From Pseudoalteromonas sp. XI10 (lineage in GTDB: Bacteria; Pseudomonadota; Gammaproteobacteria; Enterobacterales; Alteromonadaceae): DNA of 64,000 nucleotides. The stretch's first letter is position 1, and each line of letters starts with the position of its first letter. The position numbers and the translations under genes were made by a program. The notes under the pieces were generated by a model, which was not told the origin of the DNA, searched no databases, and was given only the letters and a program-made list of their open reading frames with translations. The stretch lies in the NCBI RefSeq assembly GCF_001469895.1, contig NZ_LOPY01000019.1:310001-374000 (forward strand), read 5' to 3'. Below, piece by piece: positions 1 to 7,711 of this stretch.

Positions 1-731
1 GCACTGTCTTTGTGTTGGTTAGTTTGTTGTTTAGTTGCTCTAATAGAGTTGGCATAGCGAATAGTGAATACAAGGCCAAATGAAGTAAAAACAAGCCAAG
101 CAAGCATTCTGAATCCTGCGCCAGAAAAAACGGGAATTTCAGCTATAGACTGAGCTATGGCAATGCTAAACGGGTTCATCCATGAGGTGGCAAAGCCAAT
201 TTGTGTAGCAACATAGGTTGTTAATACCGTTACTTTTGCGTCATAACCAAGTTGTTTCATAATCGGGAATAACACAATACAAAAGGCGATGGCTTCTTCA
301 CCCATGCCGAAAACCGCACCACCTAAAGAGAAAAGCACGAACAAGAGAGGAATGAAAACCCACTCTATATGTTGTGTTTTATTGATCAGTGCCATTATAC
401 CGTTATTGATCGCACCGGTTTTTAAGATAATCCCAAACGCACCACCAGTGATTAAAATAAACGCCATCACCCCAATCGCTGCGCCGTACTTATCACCTGA
501 CACTAACCCTTCAAATAAGACATTAGCTAGGCCAATTTCACCACCTTCTGCAAAAAATGCTGGCGGGGTATGATCTGAGGCTGTTTGATATTGTGATAAT
601 TCAACGCTATGGCTATCTTTTTCGGCATTAAACACACCGGGGGTTATAAATAGGCTGGCAAAATAGGCGATAACTGCGACGCACAACAAAATGATGCTCG
701 CATCTGGCATCGCAAACTGTTTGTTTTTCAT
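1..731 (-). CDS. yfcC: YfcC/DcuC-superfamily transporter, N-terminal part (runs off window)
   Basis: Read on the minus strand from an ATG at 729-731, the frame is open for about 243 codons to the window edge, so the C-terminal part is missing. The translation is a multi-spanning inner-membrane protein. It starts with a first helix (IILLCVAVIAYFASLFITPG), an extracytoplasmic loop, then conserved-looking blocks GGAFGIILKTGAI, FSLGGAVFGMGEEAIAF and TQIGFATSWMNPFSIAIAQ, which fit the YfcC family of putative carboxylate or amino-acid carriers related to DcuC. The substrate cannot be read from the sequence. It is transcribed in the same direction as the upstream TonB-dependent receptor gene but is separated from it by 141 bp containing a terminator-like hairpin, so it is probably its own unit. 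Family call is fairly secure, function is not. Confidence 0.8.
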   Translation of the reverse strand, partial: MKNKQFAMPDASIILLCVAVIAYFASLFITPGVFNAEKDSHSVELSQYQTASDHTPPAFFAEGGEIGLANVLFEGLVSGDKYGAAIGVMAFILITGGAFGIILKTGAINNGIMALINKTQHIEWVFIPLLFVLFSLGGAVFGMGEEAIAFCIVLFPIMKQLGYDAKVTVLTTYVATQIGFATSWMNPFSIAIAQSIAEIPVFSGAGFRMLAWLVFTSFGLVFTIRYANSIRATKQQTNQHKDS

Positions 732-837
732 AAAGTCACTTAAAGGTCATTCGACGTTTATAAGATAAGCAAGGTATTGTAGCCCTTGCTAAGAAAGATT
801 AATACTGAGAGTCGTTGTTTAAGATAACGTAAGCTCA

Positions 838-871
838 AAGGTATGGGCGACTATTAAGTCGCCCATACCTT
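838..871 (-). terminator. Terminator-like hairpin after the TonB receptor gene
   Basis: A perfect 15-bp inverted repeat (AAGGTATGGGCGACT, 838-852, with its complement at 857-871) around a 4-nt loop ends 1 nt before the stop codon of the receptor gene, on its 3' side. A clear U-run is lacking, only TTTGAGCTT follows on the minus strand, so termination efficiency is uncertain. Confidence 0.65.
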
Positions 872-872
872 G

Positions 873-3800
873 CTAAAAGCGATAGCTCAAACTTAACGTA
901 TAGCGACTGCCATAAGCATTATGGTTTATAGAATCAAAACCTCGACTTGAACCATACAGTTTAGGCGGTTCTTTATCGAAGATATTATCGATACGAGCAC
1001 GGATTGATAATGCATCATTGATAAAATACCCGGCTGATAAATCCCATACTAGCCAGTCATCAACATCGCGTTTTAACTCATCATTAAGCTCGCCAAGTTC
1101 TTCTAGCTCATCTATTTCACGGCCACGAAGCCCTTCAATATCATCCTCATAGCTACTGGTATAATTGGCGCCTAGGTTTAAATAATAACTCTCGGCATCC
1201 CAATCTATAGAGAATCTGCCAACATTTTCAGGGTAGCGATAAGTGCCGATTAGCTTTTCGATTGCATCTGAACCGGGTTTGTTTCGTTCAAATTCTAAAT
1301 AGTGTGTACCATCAAAAGCGAGCGTTAAGTTACCTTTAGCAAAAAGAAAACGATGATCGAATTTAAAGTCGATACCCGCTAAGGTTTGTGTGCCGGTATT
1401 TTCCAGTGGAATAACATGGTCTCTAAATAGCGGCAGGAATTGCTCATCTTCTCGCGGGTTAAACTCACTAATATAGTTTGTTAGGATCTCTGAAAGATTA
1501 GCGCCTTCACTTTCGATATTAAGGCCTGCATTATCGGTTACTTCACACAGCTGCTGCTCGTACGAAATACCTTGTTGTCCTTGTGGTACTAAGCCACAGT
1601 GACGAAGAGAAGCATCTGTGATTGCTCTATCAAGCACGGCAGTCATATTGGTATCGATGACCTGCTCATGATCAAAATGCCAATAATCGACAGTTAGATT
1701 GGTATTTACAGATGGACTCCATGCAAAGCCAATGCTGAGCGCTTCAGATTCCTCGGCTTTTAGTGCTTGATTACCAAGTTCAAGGCTGTTAACACTGACT
1801 TCTGTACCATCACCCATACAGTATAAATCTGCAACAGCCTGATTTGCGCCGCAATCAAAGCTTGATTGTGTGGTACGTAATTTTACGCCAGCTTGAGTTA
1901 ATGAAGGTGCTCTAAACGACGTTGACCAAGAGCTTCTAATGATCAGAGAATCTGAAGGACGGTAGCTTAAACCCACTTTAGGGTTAAACGTTCCACCAAA
2001 GTCATCGTAATGATCATAACGACCTGCAACTTGCAGTTCTAGCTGGTCACTAACTGGCATATTCAACTCTACAAATGCAGCGTACTGCGTACGGTCTGCC
2101 TCTGATAAGCTCGAGCCAAAACCAAAAACATCGACTAAATAACCATTTTCAGCACGCGCTTGTGAGTCTAAAGACGGAATATCTTTTAACTCTTCTCGGC
2201 GAGCCTCAATACCAAATGCAGCATAAATGGGTAACTCATTAAATGTAAATAAATCGCCATTAAAGTTTAAGTCCCATCCGTAGACTGTACTTTCACCACT
2301 TCTACTTGGATTTGCTTTTGCAAGCTCAAGCACCGCATCATTATTAGCATCACCCTGTAAAAAAGGGTTGTAGAATGGCATTAACTGACCTTGCGCACAA
2401 TTGAGCTGTGTTCCATCGTATGTAGCCGTTGAACCGTCAGAGCATAATTCACCAGTGATTGCAGCATGAAATTGGTAGCGGTTGTAAATACCATCTATCG
2501 CTTCTTGCTCTGACTTAGAACGAGAAAATGTTACACCTGACTCCCAACTCCAGTCACCAATGTAACCAGCTAGGCTGCTGACTAAGCGAAAGTTTTTAGT
2601 TTCAACTTCAACTGTACGCGGTGAATTAAAACGTGCGTCAAATGCAAAGCCATACACTTCTCGACCCGCTTGTGTGGTAAATGGATCAATATAAAGCTGG
2701 TCCATTAAGTCGTTACTGCCATCAGCGTTATCATAAATGAATAGCGCATCTTCTATGATAAACGGACCATCATCATCGTTTATTTGATTAATTGGTGCAG
2801 GTGATGAATAGGCTTTTGATTTAGTTTGGCTATAGAAGAAATCGGTATGCCAATCTAAATCAGCTAAGGTGCTGTTAAACATAAAGCCAGTTGAAAGGCT
2901 TTCAAATGGGGTTTCTAGGTAATCATCTTGGTTAGCATAGTAAGCACAAATTTGCTCACCATACTCAGTCGTGACAAGCTCTGTTTTACAGTTTGGCGCT
3001 GGTAGTTCATTGCCATCTCGGCTGCTGTAATAATAAATGTTTGGTGAGTTCTCAAGTTTCGGTAAATATGAGTAACCATTCACTAGATTAGGTGTTGCGG
3101 TATAACTTCTGTCGGTCGCTTTAAAGGCATTGCGGTCGTAAATATCAGCAAATACCGTTAAGTTACTTTCACCGATATTGGTTCCGTAGACTAAGTTAAG
3201 TTGCTTCTTAGCTTCGTCATGACTGTCAAAACTATTGGTGTAAGAAGTGTTTACTTCAGCTCCTTGATAGTCATCTTTGAGAATATAGTTAATAACACCA
3301 GCGACAGCATCAGCACCATAAATTGCTGATGCGCCAGTGGCTAAAATATCAATGCGCTCGATTGCAGCAAGTGGAATTGAGTTTACATCAACAAAGTTTT
3401 CAGTGCCTGCTGCGAACGAGCTAGGTGCAACACGGCGGCCATTAATGAGTGTTAATGTGGCTGAGGGCCCCATGCCTCTGAGGCTCGCAGCAGATTGACC
3501 TGCTGGCGTTGAAGTTGATGTACCACCACTTTCAGATGTTGAAAAGGTACCGGATCCGCCTTTGAAAACGGATAAATCTTTTAATAATTCATGAATAGTG
3601 TTCGCTCCTGAGCGCTTGATTGCATCTTGGTCAAGCACTGTTAGCGGTATGGTTCCTTCTAAATCAACCCCTTTAATTCGTGATCCTGTTACTTCTACTC
3701 GTTCAATTTTTTCTGATTGTTGGTCGTTTTGAGCATACACAGCTTGTACTGGGCACAGCACAGCACTGATTGCTACAGCAATTGATAACTGACGAAACAT
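873..3800 (-). CDS. TonB-dependent outer-membrane receptor
   Basis: A 975-residue outer-membrane, TonB-energised receptor. Residues 1-23 form a signal peptide ending VYA before QND. A short TonB-box-like region with ERVEVTGSRI lies at about 33-42, then a plug domain (IPLTVLDQDAIKRSGANT, then the LRGMGPSATLTLINGRRV and AIERIDILATGASAIYG motifs) and a long beta-barrel ending in aromatic YRF, the usual BAM-recognised C terminus. The length and the plug wording resemble receptors for complex nutrients rather than a classical siderophore receptor, but the ligand is unknown. It is divergent from an exported cyanophycinase-like peptidase, which could generate a ligand (for example peptides); this is inference. 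Its leader contains tandem hairpins and a terminator-like hairpin, suggesting transcript-level control. Confidence 0.93.
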   Translation of the reverse strand: MFRQLSIAVAISAVLCPVQAVYAQNDQQSEKIERVEVTGSRIKGVDLEGTIPLTVLDQDAIKRSGANTIHELLKDLSVFKGGSGTFSTSESGGTSTSTPAGQSAASLRGMGPSATLTLINGRRVAPSSFAAGTENFVDVNSIPLAAIERIDILATGASAIYGADAVAGVINYILKDDYQGAEVNTSYTNSFDSHDEAKKQLNLVYGTNIGESNLTVFADIYDRNAFKATDRSYTATPNLVNGYSYLPKLENSPNIYYYSSRDGNELPAPNCKTELVTTEYGEQICAYYANQDDYLETPFESLSTGFMFNSTLADLDWHTDFFYSQTKSKAYSSPAPINQINDDDGPFIIEDALFIYDNADGSNDLMDQLYIDPFTTQAGREVYGFAFDARFNSPRTVEVETKNFRLVSSLAGYIGDWSWESGVTFSRSKSEQEAIDGIYNRYQFHAAITGELCSDGSTATYDGTQLNCAQGQLMPFYNPFLQGDANNDAVLELAKANPSRSGESTVYGWDLNFNGDLFTFNELPIYAAFGIEARREELKDIPSLDSQARAENGYLVDVFGFGSSLSEADRTQYAAFVELNMPVSDQLELQVAGRYDHYDDFGGTFNPKVGLSYRPSDSLIIRSSWSTSFRAPSLTQAGVKLRTTQSSFDCGANQAVADLYCMGDGTEVSVNSLELGNQALKAEESEALSIGFAWSPSVNTNLTVDYWHFDHEQVIDTNMTAVLDRAITDASLRHCGLVPQGQQGISYEQQLCEVTDNAGLNIESEGANLSEILTNYISEFNPREDEQFLPLFRDHVIPLENTGTQTLAGIDFKFDHRFLFAKGNLTLAFDGTHYLEFERNKPGSDAIEKLIGTYRYPENVGRFSIDWDAESYYLNLGANYTSSYEDDIEGLRGREIDELEELGELNDELKRDVDDWLVWDLSAGYFINDALSIRARIDNIFDKEPPKLYGSSRGFDSINHNAYGSRYTLSLSYRF

Positions 3801-3819
3801 ATTGATTTACCTTTGTCTT

Positions 3820-3842
3820 AAAAAACACACGGCAAAACCGTG
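3820..3842 (-). promoter_or_regulatory. Terminator-like hairpin with U-tract inside the receptor leader
   Basis: On the minus strand the sequence reads CACGG, loop TTTTG, CCGTG, then TGTTTTTT, placed about 20-42 nt before the receptor start codon. A short GC stem followed by a U-tract is the form of an intrinsic terminator, yet it lies upstream of the gene, which suggests attenuation. The stem is only 5 bp, so it may be weak. Confidence 0.5.
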
Positions 3843-3897
3843 ACGTTTTGAATAATTGTTATAATTTTTAGACAGGGCAGTGGGTTATAGACACAAC

Positions 3898-3964
3898 TAG
3901 CCCCTCACAGGAAGTGAGGTGTGGCTACTCGTCAAACCACTCCGAAAGGTAGTGTGGAGAGTAG
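3898..3964 (-). ncRNA. Tandem hairpins in the receptor leader, candidate structured RNA
   Basis: Two adjacent hairpins are visible by eye. The first pairs TAGCC (3898-3902) with GGCTA (3923-3927) and inside it CCTCAC with GTGAGG. The second pairs CTACTC (3925-3930) with GAGTAG (3959-3964) and inside it CCACTCC with GGTAGTGTGG around GAAA (plus-strand wording). The outer stems share three bases, so the two may compete. On the minus strand they lie about 100-165 nt before the receptor start and upstream of the terminator-like hairpin. A 24-codon open frame (3999 to 3925, minus) ends with its stop in the outer stem and could be a leader peptide. Orientation is not certain: the GAAA tetraloop would be on a plus-strand RNA. 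No known riboswitch class was recognised. Confidence 0.4.
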
Positions 3965-4020
3965 AAATATGTGCAAAGCGATAATGCGTTTTTCAACATA
4001 ATTCCAATCCGTAAGGTCTT

Positions 4021-4050
4021 TTGACAAAGCTAGCGATACAGTGCTAGCTT
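4021..4050 (+). promoter_or_regulatory. Promoter-like element with 24-bp inverted repeat upstream of the S51 peptidase
   Basis: A perfect -35-like TTGACA (4021-4026) is directly followed by an inverted repeat AAGCTAGC-N8-GCTAGCTT (4027-4050), covering where a -10 would sit. This has the layout of a promoter covered by a repressor operator. The -10 is poor (CTAGCT or TAGCTT), so either an activator is needed or the true promoter is elsewhere. The element lies in the divergent region and could also affect the receptor gene. Confidence 0.4.
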
Positions 4051-4142
4051 ACTCGCGTTTTTAAATGTTCCTTTTTTTTATAGCAAGCAACAAAAAGCTG
4101 CGCAAGCAATTTTCTAATATTTTTTTACAAGAGTGTAACAAT

Positions 4143-5837
4143 ATGAACATCCTTAAGGAGCAAAAGACTAAATATCAAACTTCAGCTTTTTCTTTGGTAT
4201 TTGGTTTGTTTTTCGCGTCATTTGGCAGCAAAGTCTATGCAAATGAACAACAGCAAACGTTGGTCTTAGTCGGCGGATCTTTGACTACCTGCTCAAGTAT
4301 GAGCCCTAAAAATTGTCTTTCTGATAAACAGATTAGTGGTAAACAAACTAATCAATTTCGATTAAATAATGATGCTTTATCTGCAATAAAGACAAATTGG
4401 CCAACCAAGAATAAAAAAAATCGTCAGCAAACGCTTAAGGTATTAGCACAGATTGCACGTGAAAAGTCAGGTGTGATCACTAAAAGTGATATTTTATGGG
4501 CATGGCGTGATTTAGATAACAAGTTATTAAACGAACTCACTGATTCAGAATACAACTTTGTCATAGACTCACTTGAAGTCGCTGTATTAAATACAGATTC
4601 TACCCGCCAAAAAGAGCAGGTTAGTACAAGCGATAATAACGAACGTGCAGCCAATGATATTTTAGATTTTGTTGCTGCATCATTAAAAACAACCACCGAA
4701 TCACCAACAATTTTAGCGGTTACGGCTTCAAGCAGAGACCCATATGAATCAGCTGACTTTTATGAAGGGCTATTAGACTTTACTGGTGTAGAATCAAGCT
4801 GGTTACCTCTAACCCCCGCCTTAGCAAAAGCGATTACCAGTAAGCAATGTGAGAGTTTGGATTCTTTACGCACTGACTCTATGGGCGTTTTTAATCGTGA
4901 GACAATTTACCCTGATCGAATTAAGGCCGAAAAAGCGCTTTGTGATAAAGGGGTCGATCATTTAGTTAAACTGATTGAAAACGCGACGGGAATGATGTTT
5001 AACGGTGGTGATCAGAGTTTAACCAGAAAAGTACTGTTTGATGATAACGGTAAGCAATATCCTTGGACTCACGCAATTTTACAAAGACCATTACTTGTTG
5101 GCACAAGCGCAGGTACAGCGGTGCAAAGTGGTGGTAAAAATGCCTATGGCACAGTACCGATGATTTCAAATGGTACAAGTTTAGTTGCAATGAGAGAAGG
5201 CTCGTTTGCGGTGTCTGCGCCGAGTGAGCGCTGTGAAAATGAATGCGGTGATAAGATTTCGGCTGATAGTCTTACCTATGAAAAACAAGGTGGGCTAGGC
5301 AGCTTTACTTATGGTGTCCTTGATACACACTTTAGCGAGCGCAACAGAACAATGCGTTTGGCAAGATTACTGGCAGATACCGGGCAACAGCATGGCTTTG
5401 GCATTGATGAGACCACCGCCCTTGTATCAATTCGAGCTGGTGAAACCGCACTAATGACGGTGATTGGTAAAAGCGGTGTCGTGCATGTTAAATCTGACGC
5501 TAAAAACAACGGCGCAATCAGTTATTGGCCTGCTGGTGCAGTTATTGATGTAACAAAGGATGGTTTTAATCTAGCTAAACGAACAGTTGATAATGCACTC
5601 CCTAGTATTAAAATTCCGCCACTACCGATGCAGCGTTTCGGCACTATATTTTCAGATGCTAAATTACGTTCGCTTGTACAAGCTATGTGCTTAACACAAG
5701 AGCAACAAGCAGTCGCTCAGCATGATGAGTTTTTATTGGACTTAAATGCCACTGAAAACACTCATTATTACCGTGTAAACACGAGTAGTACAGGCTGTGC
5801 GGTAGAAAACCTAGCCTTTAAAGTTAAGACATTTTAA
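4143..5837 (+). CDS. Exported cyanophycinase-like peptidase (S51 family)
   Basis: About 564 residues from the ATG at 4143, chosen over the ATG at 4065 because a signal peptide (MNILKEQ..., hydrophobic SLVFGLFFASFGSKVYA) begins there and a GAG lies 10 nt upstream; the longer form would bury the signal. The family fold is indicated by FNGGDQ (about 286-291), the nucleophile elbow GTSAGTAV with Ser near 322, and LDTHFSERNR, matching the HF..R.R motif of cyanophycinases. Family members cleave beta-Asp-Arg polymer or related isoaspartyl peptides. This protein is much longer than a cytosolic cyanophycinase (roughly 270-400 residues), with an extra N-terminal region, so it may act on another extracellular substrate. 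It is divergent from a TonB receptor that might take up its products. Confidence 0.85.
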   Translation: MNILKEQKTKYQTSAFSLVFGLFFASFGSKVYANEQQQTLVLVGGSLTTCSSMSPKNCLSDKQISGKQTNQFRLNNDALSAIKTNWPTKNKKNRQQTLKVLAQIAREKSGVITKSDILWAWRDLDNKLLNELTDSEYNFVIDSLEVAVLNTDSTRQKEQVSTSDNNERAANDILDFVAASLKTTTESPTILAVTASSRDPYESADFYEGLLDFTGVESSWLPLTPALAKAITSKQCESLDSLRTDSMGVFNRETIYPDRIKAEKALCDKGVDHLVKLIENATGMMFNGGDQSLTRKVLFDDNGKQYPWTHAILQRPLLVGTSAGTAVQSGGKNAYGTVPMISNGTSLVAMREGSFAVSAPSERCENECGDKISADSLTYEKQGGLGSFTYGVLDTHFSERNRTMRLARLLADTGQQHGFGIDETTALVSIRAGETALMTVIGKSGVVHVKSDAKNNGAISYWPAGAVIDVTKDGFNLAKRTVDNALPSIKIPPLPMQRFGTIFSDAKLRSLVQAMCLTQEQQAVAQHDEFLLDLNATENTHYYRVNTSSTGCAVENLAFKVKTF

Positions 5838-5868
5838 AGATGTAAGGTACTGAAAAAGTAGTGGATTA

Positions 5869-5909
5869 TTTGTTCATTATTAGTTAGCGTAAGACTAATA
5901 ATGAACAAA
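5869..5909. repeat. Perfect 16-bp inverted repeat between the peptidase and a small membrane protein
   Basis: TTTGTTCATTATTAGT (5869-5884) is exactly complementary to 5894-5909, with a 9-nt loop. It lies 31 bp after the peptidase stop. It may be an AT-rich terminator, though no U-run follows, or a leader hairpin of the next gene; if that gene started at 5901 its ATG would be inside the stem. Confidence 0.6.
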
Positions 5910-5924
5910 CCATGGAATGGGGTT

Positions 5925-6338
5925 ATGAAATATAACGTACTACTTTTATTTATTTTTGGCTGTTTATTTGCCTATTTATCTATACCAGTCATAGGTTATG
6001 GCTCGGCTATTGCGATTCCAACCGAAGTACTTTCAGCCCTTTATGACTTGTCACCTAACTTTGCTTTATCAATGGTTGATATCGTTACTTTAGGCCTTCC
6101 TTTGTTAGCGTTACTTTTAGTATTTTTACTCATTAGTAAGTCCCTGTATCTTAGAGATAAAGCGTATTCATACTTTATATTGCTGACACCATTTTTAGCG
6201 CTGCATTTATATTTTGTTGTTAACACTTTTTCTGCAAATATTGATAACACCAGTTTACTGACTAGTCTGCCTAAGTATGTATTACTAGTGCTTTTTGTGG
6301 CGCTATTCTCTACACATAAAAAACCAAGTTTTAGTTGA
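5925..6338 (+). CDS. Small multi-pass membrane protein of unknown function
   Basis: About 137 residues from the ATG at 5925. This start is preferred over the ATG at 5901 because GGGG (5918-5921) lies just upstream and because the first ATG falls inside a strong hairpin. The sequence is very hydrophobic with about four predicted membrane segments (YNVLLLFIFGCLFAYLSIPV; MVDIVTLGLPLLALLLVFLL; YFILLTPFLALHLYFVV; PKYVLLVLFVALFS) and a short basic tail. No family was recognised. It stands alone between an exported peptidase and a phosphofructokinase on the same strand, giving no clear functional hint. Confidence 0.7.
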   Translation: MKYNVLLLFIFGCLFAYLSIPVIGYGSAIAIPTEVLSALYDLSPNFALSMVDIVTLGLPLLALLLVFLLISKSLYLRDKAYSYFILLTPFLALHLYFVVNTFSANIDNTSLLTSLPKYVLLVLFVALFSTHKKPSFS

Positions 6339-6409
6339 TGTAAGTCATACGCGAAAGTTGAACATATAAGCTAATCTGTAATTAATCAGTGAACGAAGTT
6401 GGTAACACA

Positions 6410-7498
6410 ATGAAAAAATTACTGCTATTAACAAGTGGGGGTGATTGCCCTGGGCTTAATGGGGTGATCAGAGCGGTGGTTAAAGCAGCCGAACATGATG
6501 GCAATTGGCAGGTGTATGGTAGCCGAAGAGCATATTGTGGTGTGCTTGAAAAGCCAAATGATATTATACACTTAACTAGTGAAGTGGTGGCGGGTATCCA
6601 TGTTCGTGGTGGAACAATTCTCGAAACCGTTAATAAAGGGAACCCAACCGCATTTCCTGCTGAAATAGCAGGTGAACAAGTGTTTATTGACCGCTCTGAT
6701 GAGTTAATCAGTATTATTAAGCAACTTGGGTTTGATGCCGTTATAAATATTGGTGGTGATGGTTCACATAGGGTATCTCAGCACTTATTTGAGCATGGCT
6801 TAAATATCGTTGGGGTACCAAAAACTATTGATAATGATTTATATGGCACTGATTACACAATTGGTTTTCAGACTGCTGTCGACACCGCCACCGAAGCCAT
6901 TGATCGTTTAATACCAACAGCGCAAAGTCATAACCGGGTAATTGTGACTGAGGTAATGGGGCGCGATGCAGGTTGGATTTGTTTGCATTCAGCCATTGCA
7001 GCTGGCGCTGAAGTCGCACTTATTCCAGAAATTCCTTACGATATTGAAGCGATTAAAGCCAAACTAACATCACGTTTTGATAAAGGCCATGGATTTGCCA
7101 ATATTGTTATTTCAGAAGGGGCAAAACCTATTGCTGGTGGTGTTGTTAGTAAACAATCAAATGAACTTGGTTACGAAAACCCAGTGTTAGGTGGTATTGC
7201 TGAGCAGCTTGCTTCACAAATACGTGTGGCGCTTGATCTTGATGTAAGAGTAACCGTATTAGGGCATATTCAACGTGGAGGCACACCTAATGCGTTTGAT
7301 AGGGTGCTTGCAGCAGAGTTTGGGGTGCAAGCATTCGAGCTAGTAAAGCAAGGCCAGTTTGGTTTTATTCCTGTTAGTAAAGACGGTGAAATTAAACCAA
7401 TCAGTTTAAAAGAAGCAACTTCTGAATATCGCGTTATCCCATTAGAGCATTCTTTAATAACAAGTGCTCGCGCAATGGGCATGTGTTTAGGCGAATAA
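6410..7498 (+). CDS. 6-phosphofructokinase
   Basis: Cytosolic glycolytic kinase that phosphorylates fructose 6-phosphate to fructose 1,6-bisphosphate. The ATG at 6410 (MKKLLLLTSGGDCPGLN) is chosen because the GGDCPGLN nucleotide-binding loop is normally near the N terminus; an in-frame GTG at 6389 would add seven residues. Seen in order: GGDCPGLNGVIR, INIGGDGSHR, PKTIDNDL with the catalytic Asp, GFQTAVDTA, EVMGRDAGW and LGHIQRGG. At 362 residues it is slightly longer than the short bacterial ATP enzymes. The Gly in GGDG (E. coli position 104) favours ATP, while Lys in PKTIDND (position 124) is typical of pyrophosphate-dependent and some ATP-dependent forms, so donor use is open. Confidence 0.93.
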   Translation: MKKLLLLTSGGDCPGLNGVIRAVVKAAEHDGNWQVYGSRRAYCGVLEKPNDIIHLTSEVVAGIHVRGGTILETVNKGNPTAFPAEIAGEQVFIDRSDELISIIKQLGFDAVINIGGDGSHRVSQHLFEHGLNIVGVPKTIDNDLYGTDYTIGFQTAVDTATEAIDRLIPTAQSHNRVIVTEVMGRDAGWICLHSAIAAGAEVALIPEIPYDIEAIKAKLTSRFDKGHGFANIVISEGAKPIAGGVVSKQSNELGYENPVLGGIAEQLASQIRVALDLDVRVTVLGHIQRGGTPNAFDRVLAAEFGVQAFELVKQGQFGFIPVSKDGEIKPISLKEATSEYRVIPLEHSLITSARAMGMCLGE

Positions 7499-7500
7499 TC

Positions 7501-7527
7501 TGCGAATTGATATAACTTCAATTCGCA
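7501..7527 (+). terminator. Hairpin after the phosphofructokinase gene
   Basis: TGCGAATTGA (7501-7510) pairs perfectly with 7518-7527 around a 7-nt loop, two bases after the stop codon. No U-run follows, so it may be a weak or factor-assisted terminator. Confidence 0.5.
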
Positions 7528-7653
7528 TAACTAATAGTTTTAAAACAACTTTCTCAGTTACGTTCGTAATAATTCAATTAGCAATTTATTTATTGCACAA
7601 AATTCATGCGTTAAAGCAAGCATTTTATTTAATGTAAAGTTCTTTAAAGATGG

Positions 7654-7701
7654 TTGATCTGTGCCTTTTTTAGTTTAGAATGATCGTTCACTCTAAACTA
7701 A
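7654..7701 (+). promoter_or_regulatory. Efflux operon promoter with 32-bp palindromic operator
   Basis: A -35-like TTGATC (7654-7659) and -10-like TAGAAT (7676-7681) are 16 bp apart. The palindrome TTAGTTTAGA (7670-7679) / TCTAAACTAA (7692-7701) has a partly symmetric centre ATGATCGTTCAC, so it covers the -10 and start site. Such operators are typical for TetR repressors of RND pumps; the TetR gene downstream of the operon is the obvious candidate. The adaptor start codon follows 10 bp later. Confidence 0.7.
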
Positions 7702-7711
7702 GGAACTACAC

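Noticed and set aside
289..573. 94-residue plus-strand ORF
   Set aside because: It lies antisense inside the YfcC-type transporter gene, whose minus-strand frame gives clear membrane helices and family motifs.
3898..3964. Resemblance to a c-di-GMP (GEMM-I) riboswitch from CAAACC...GAAA...GG wording
   Set aside because: The conserved GEMM segments before and after (CACGCACAGGG, GGACGCAAAGCC) are absent and the order does not fit.
4065..4142. Upstream ATG adding 26 residues to the S51 peptidase
   Set aside because: It would place a polar stretch ahead of the signal peptide and has no ribosome-binding site.
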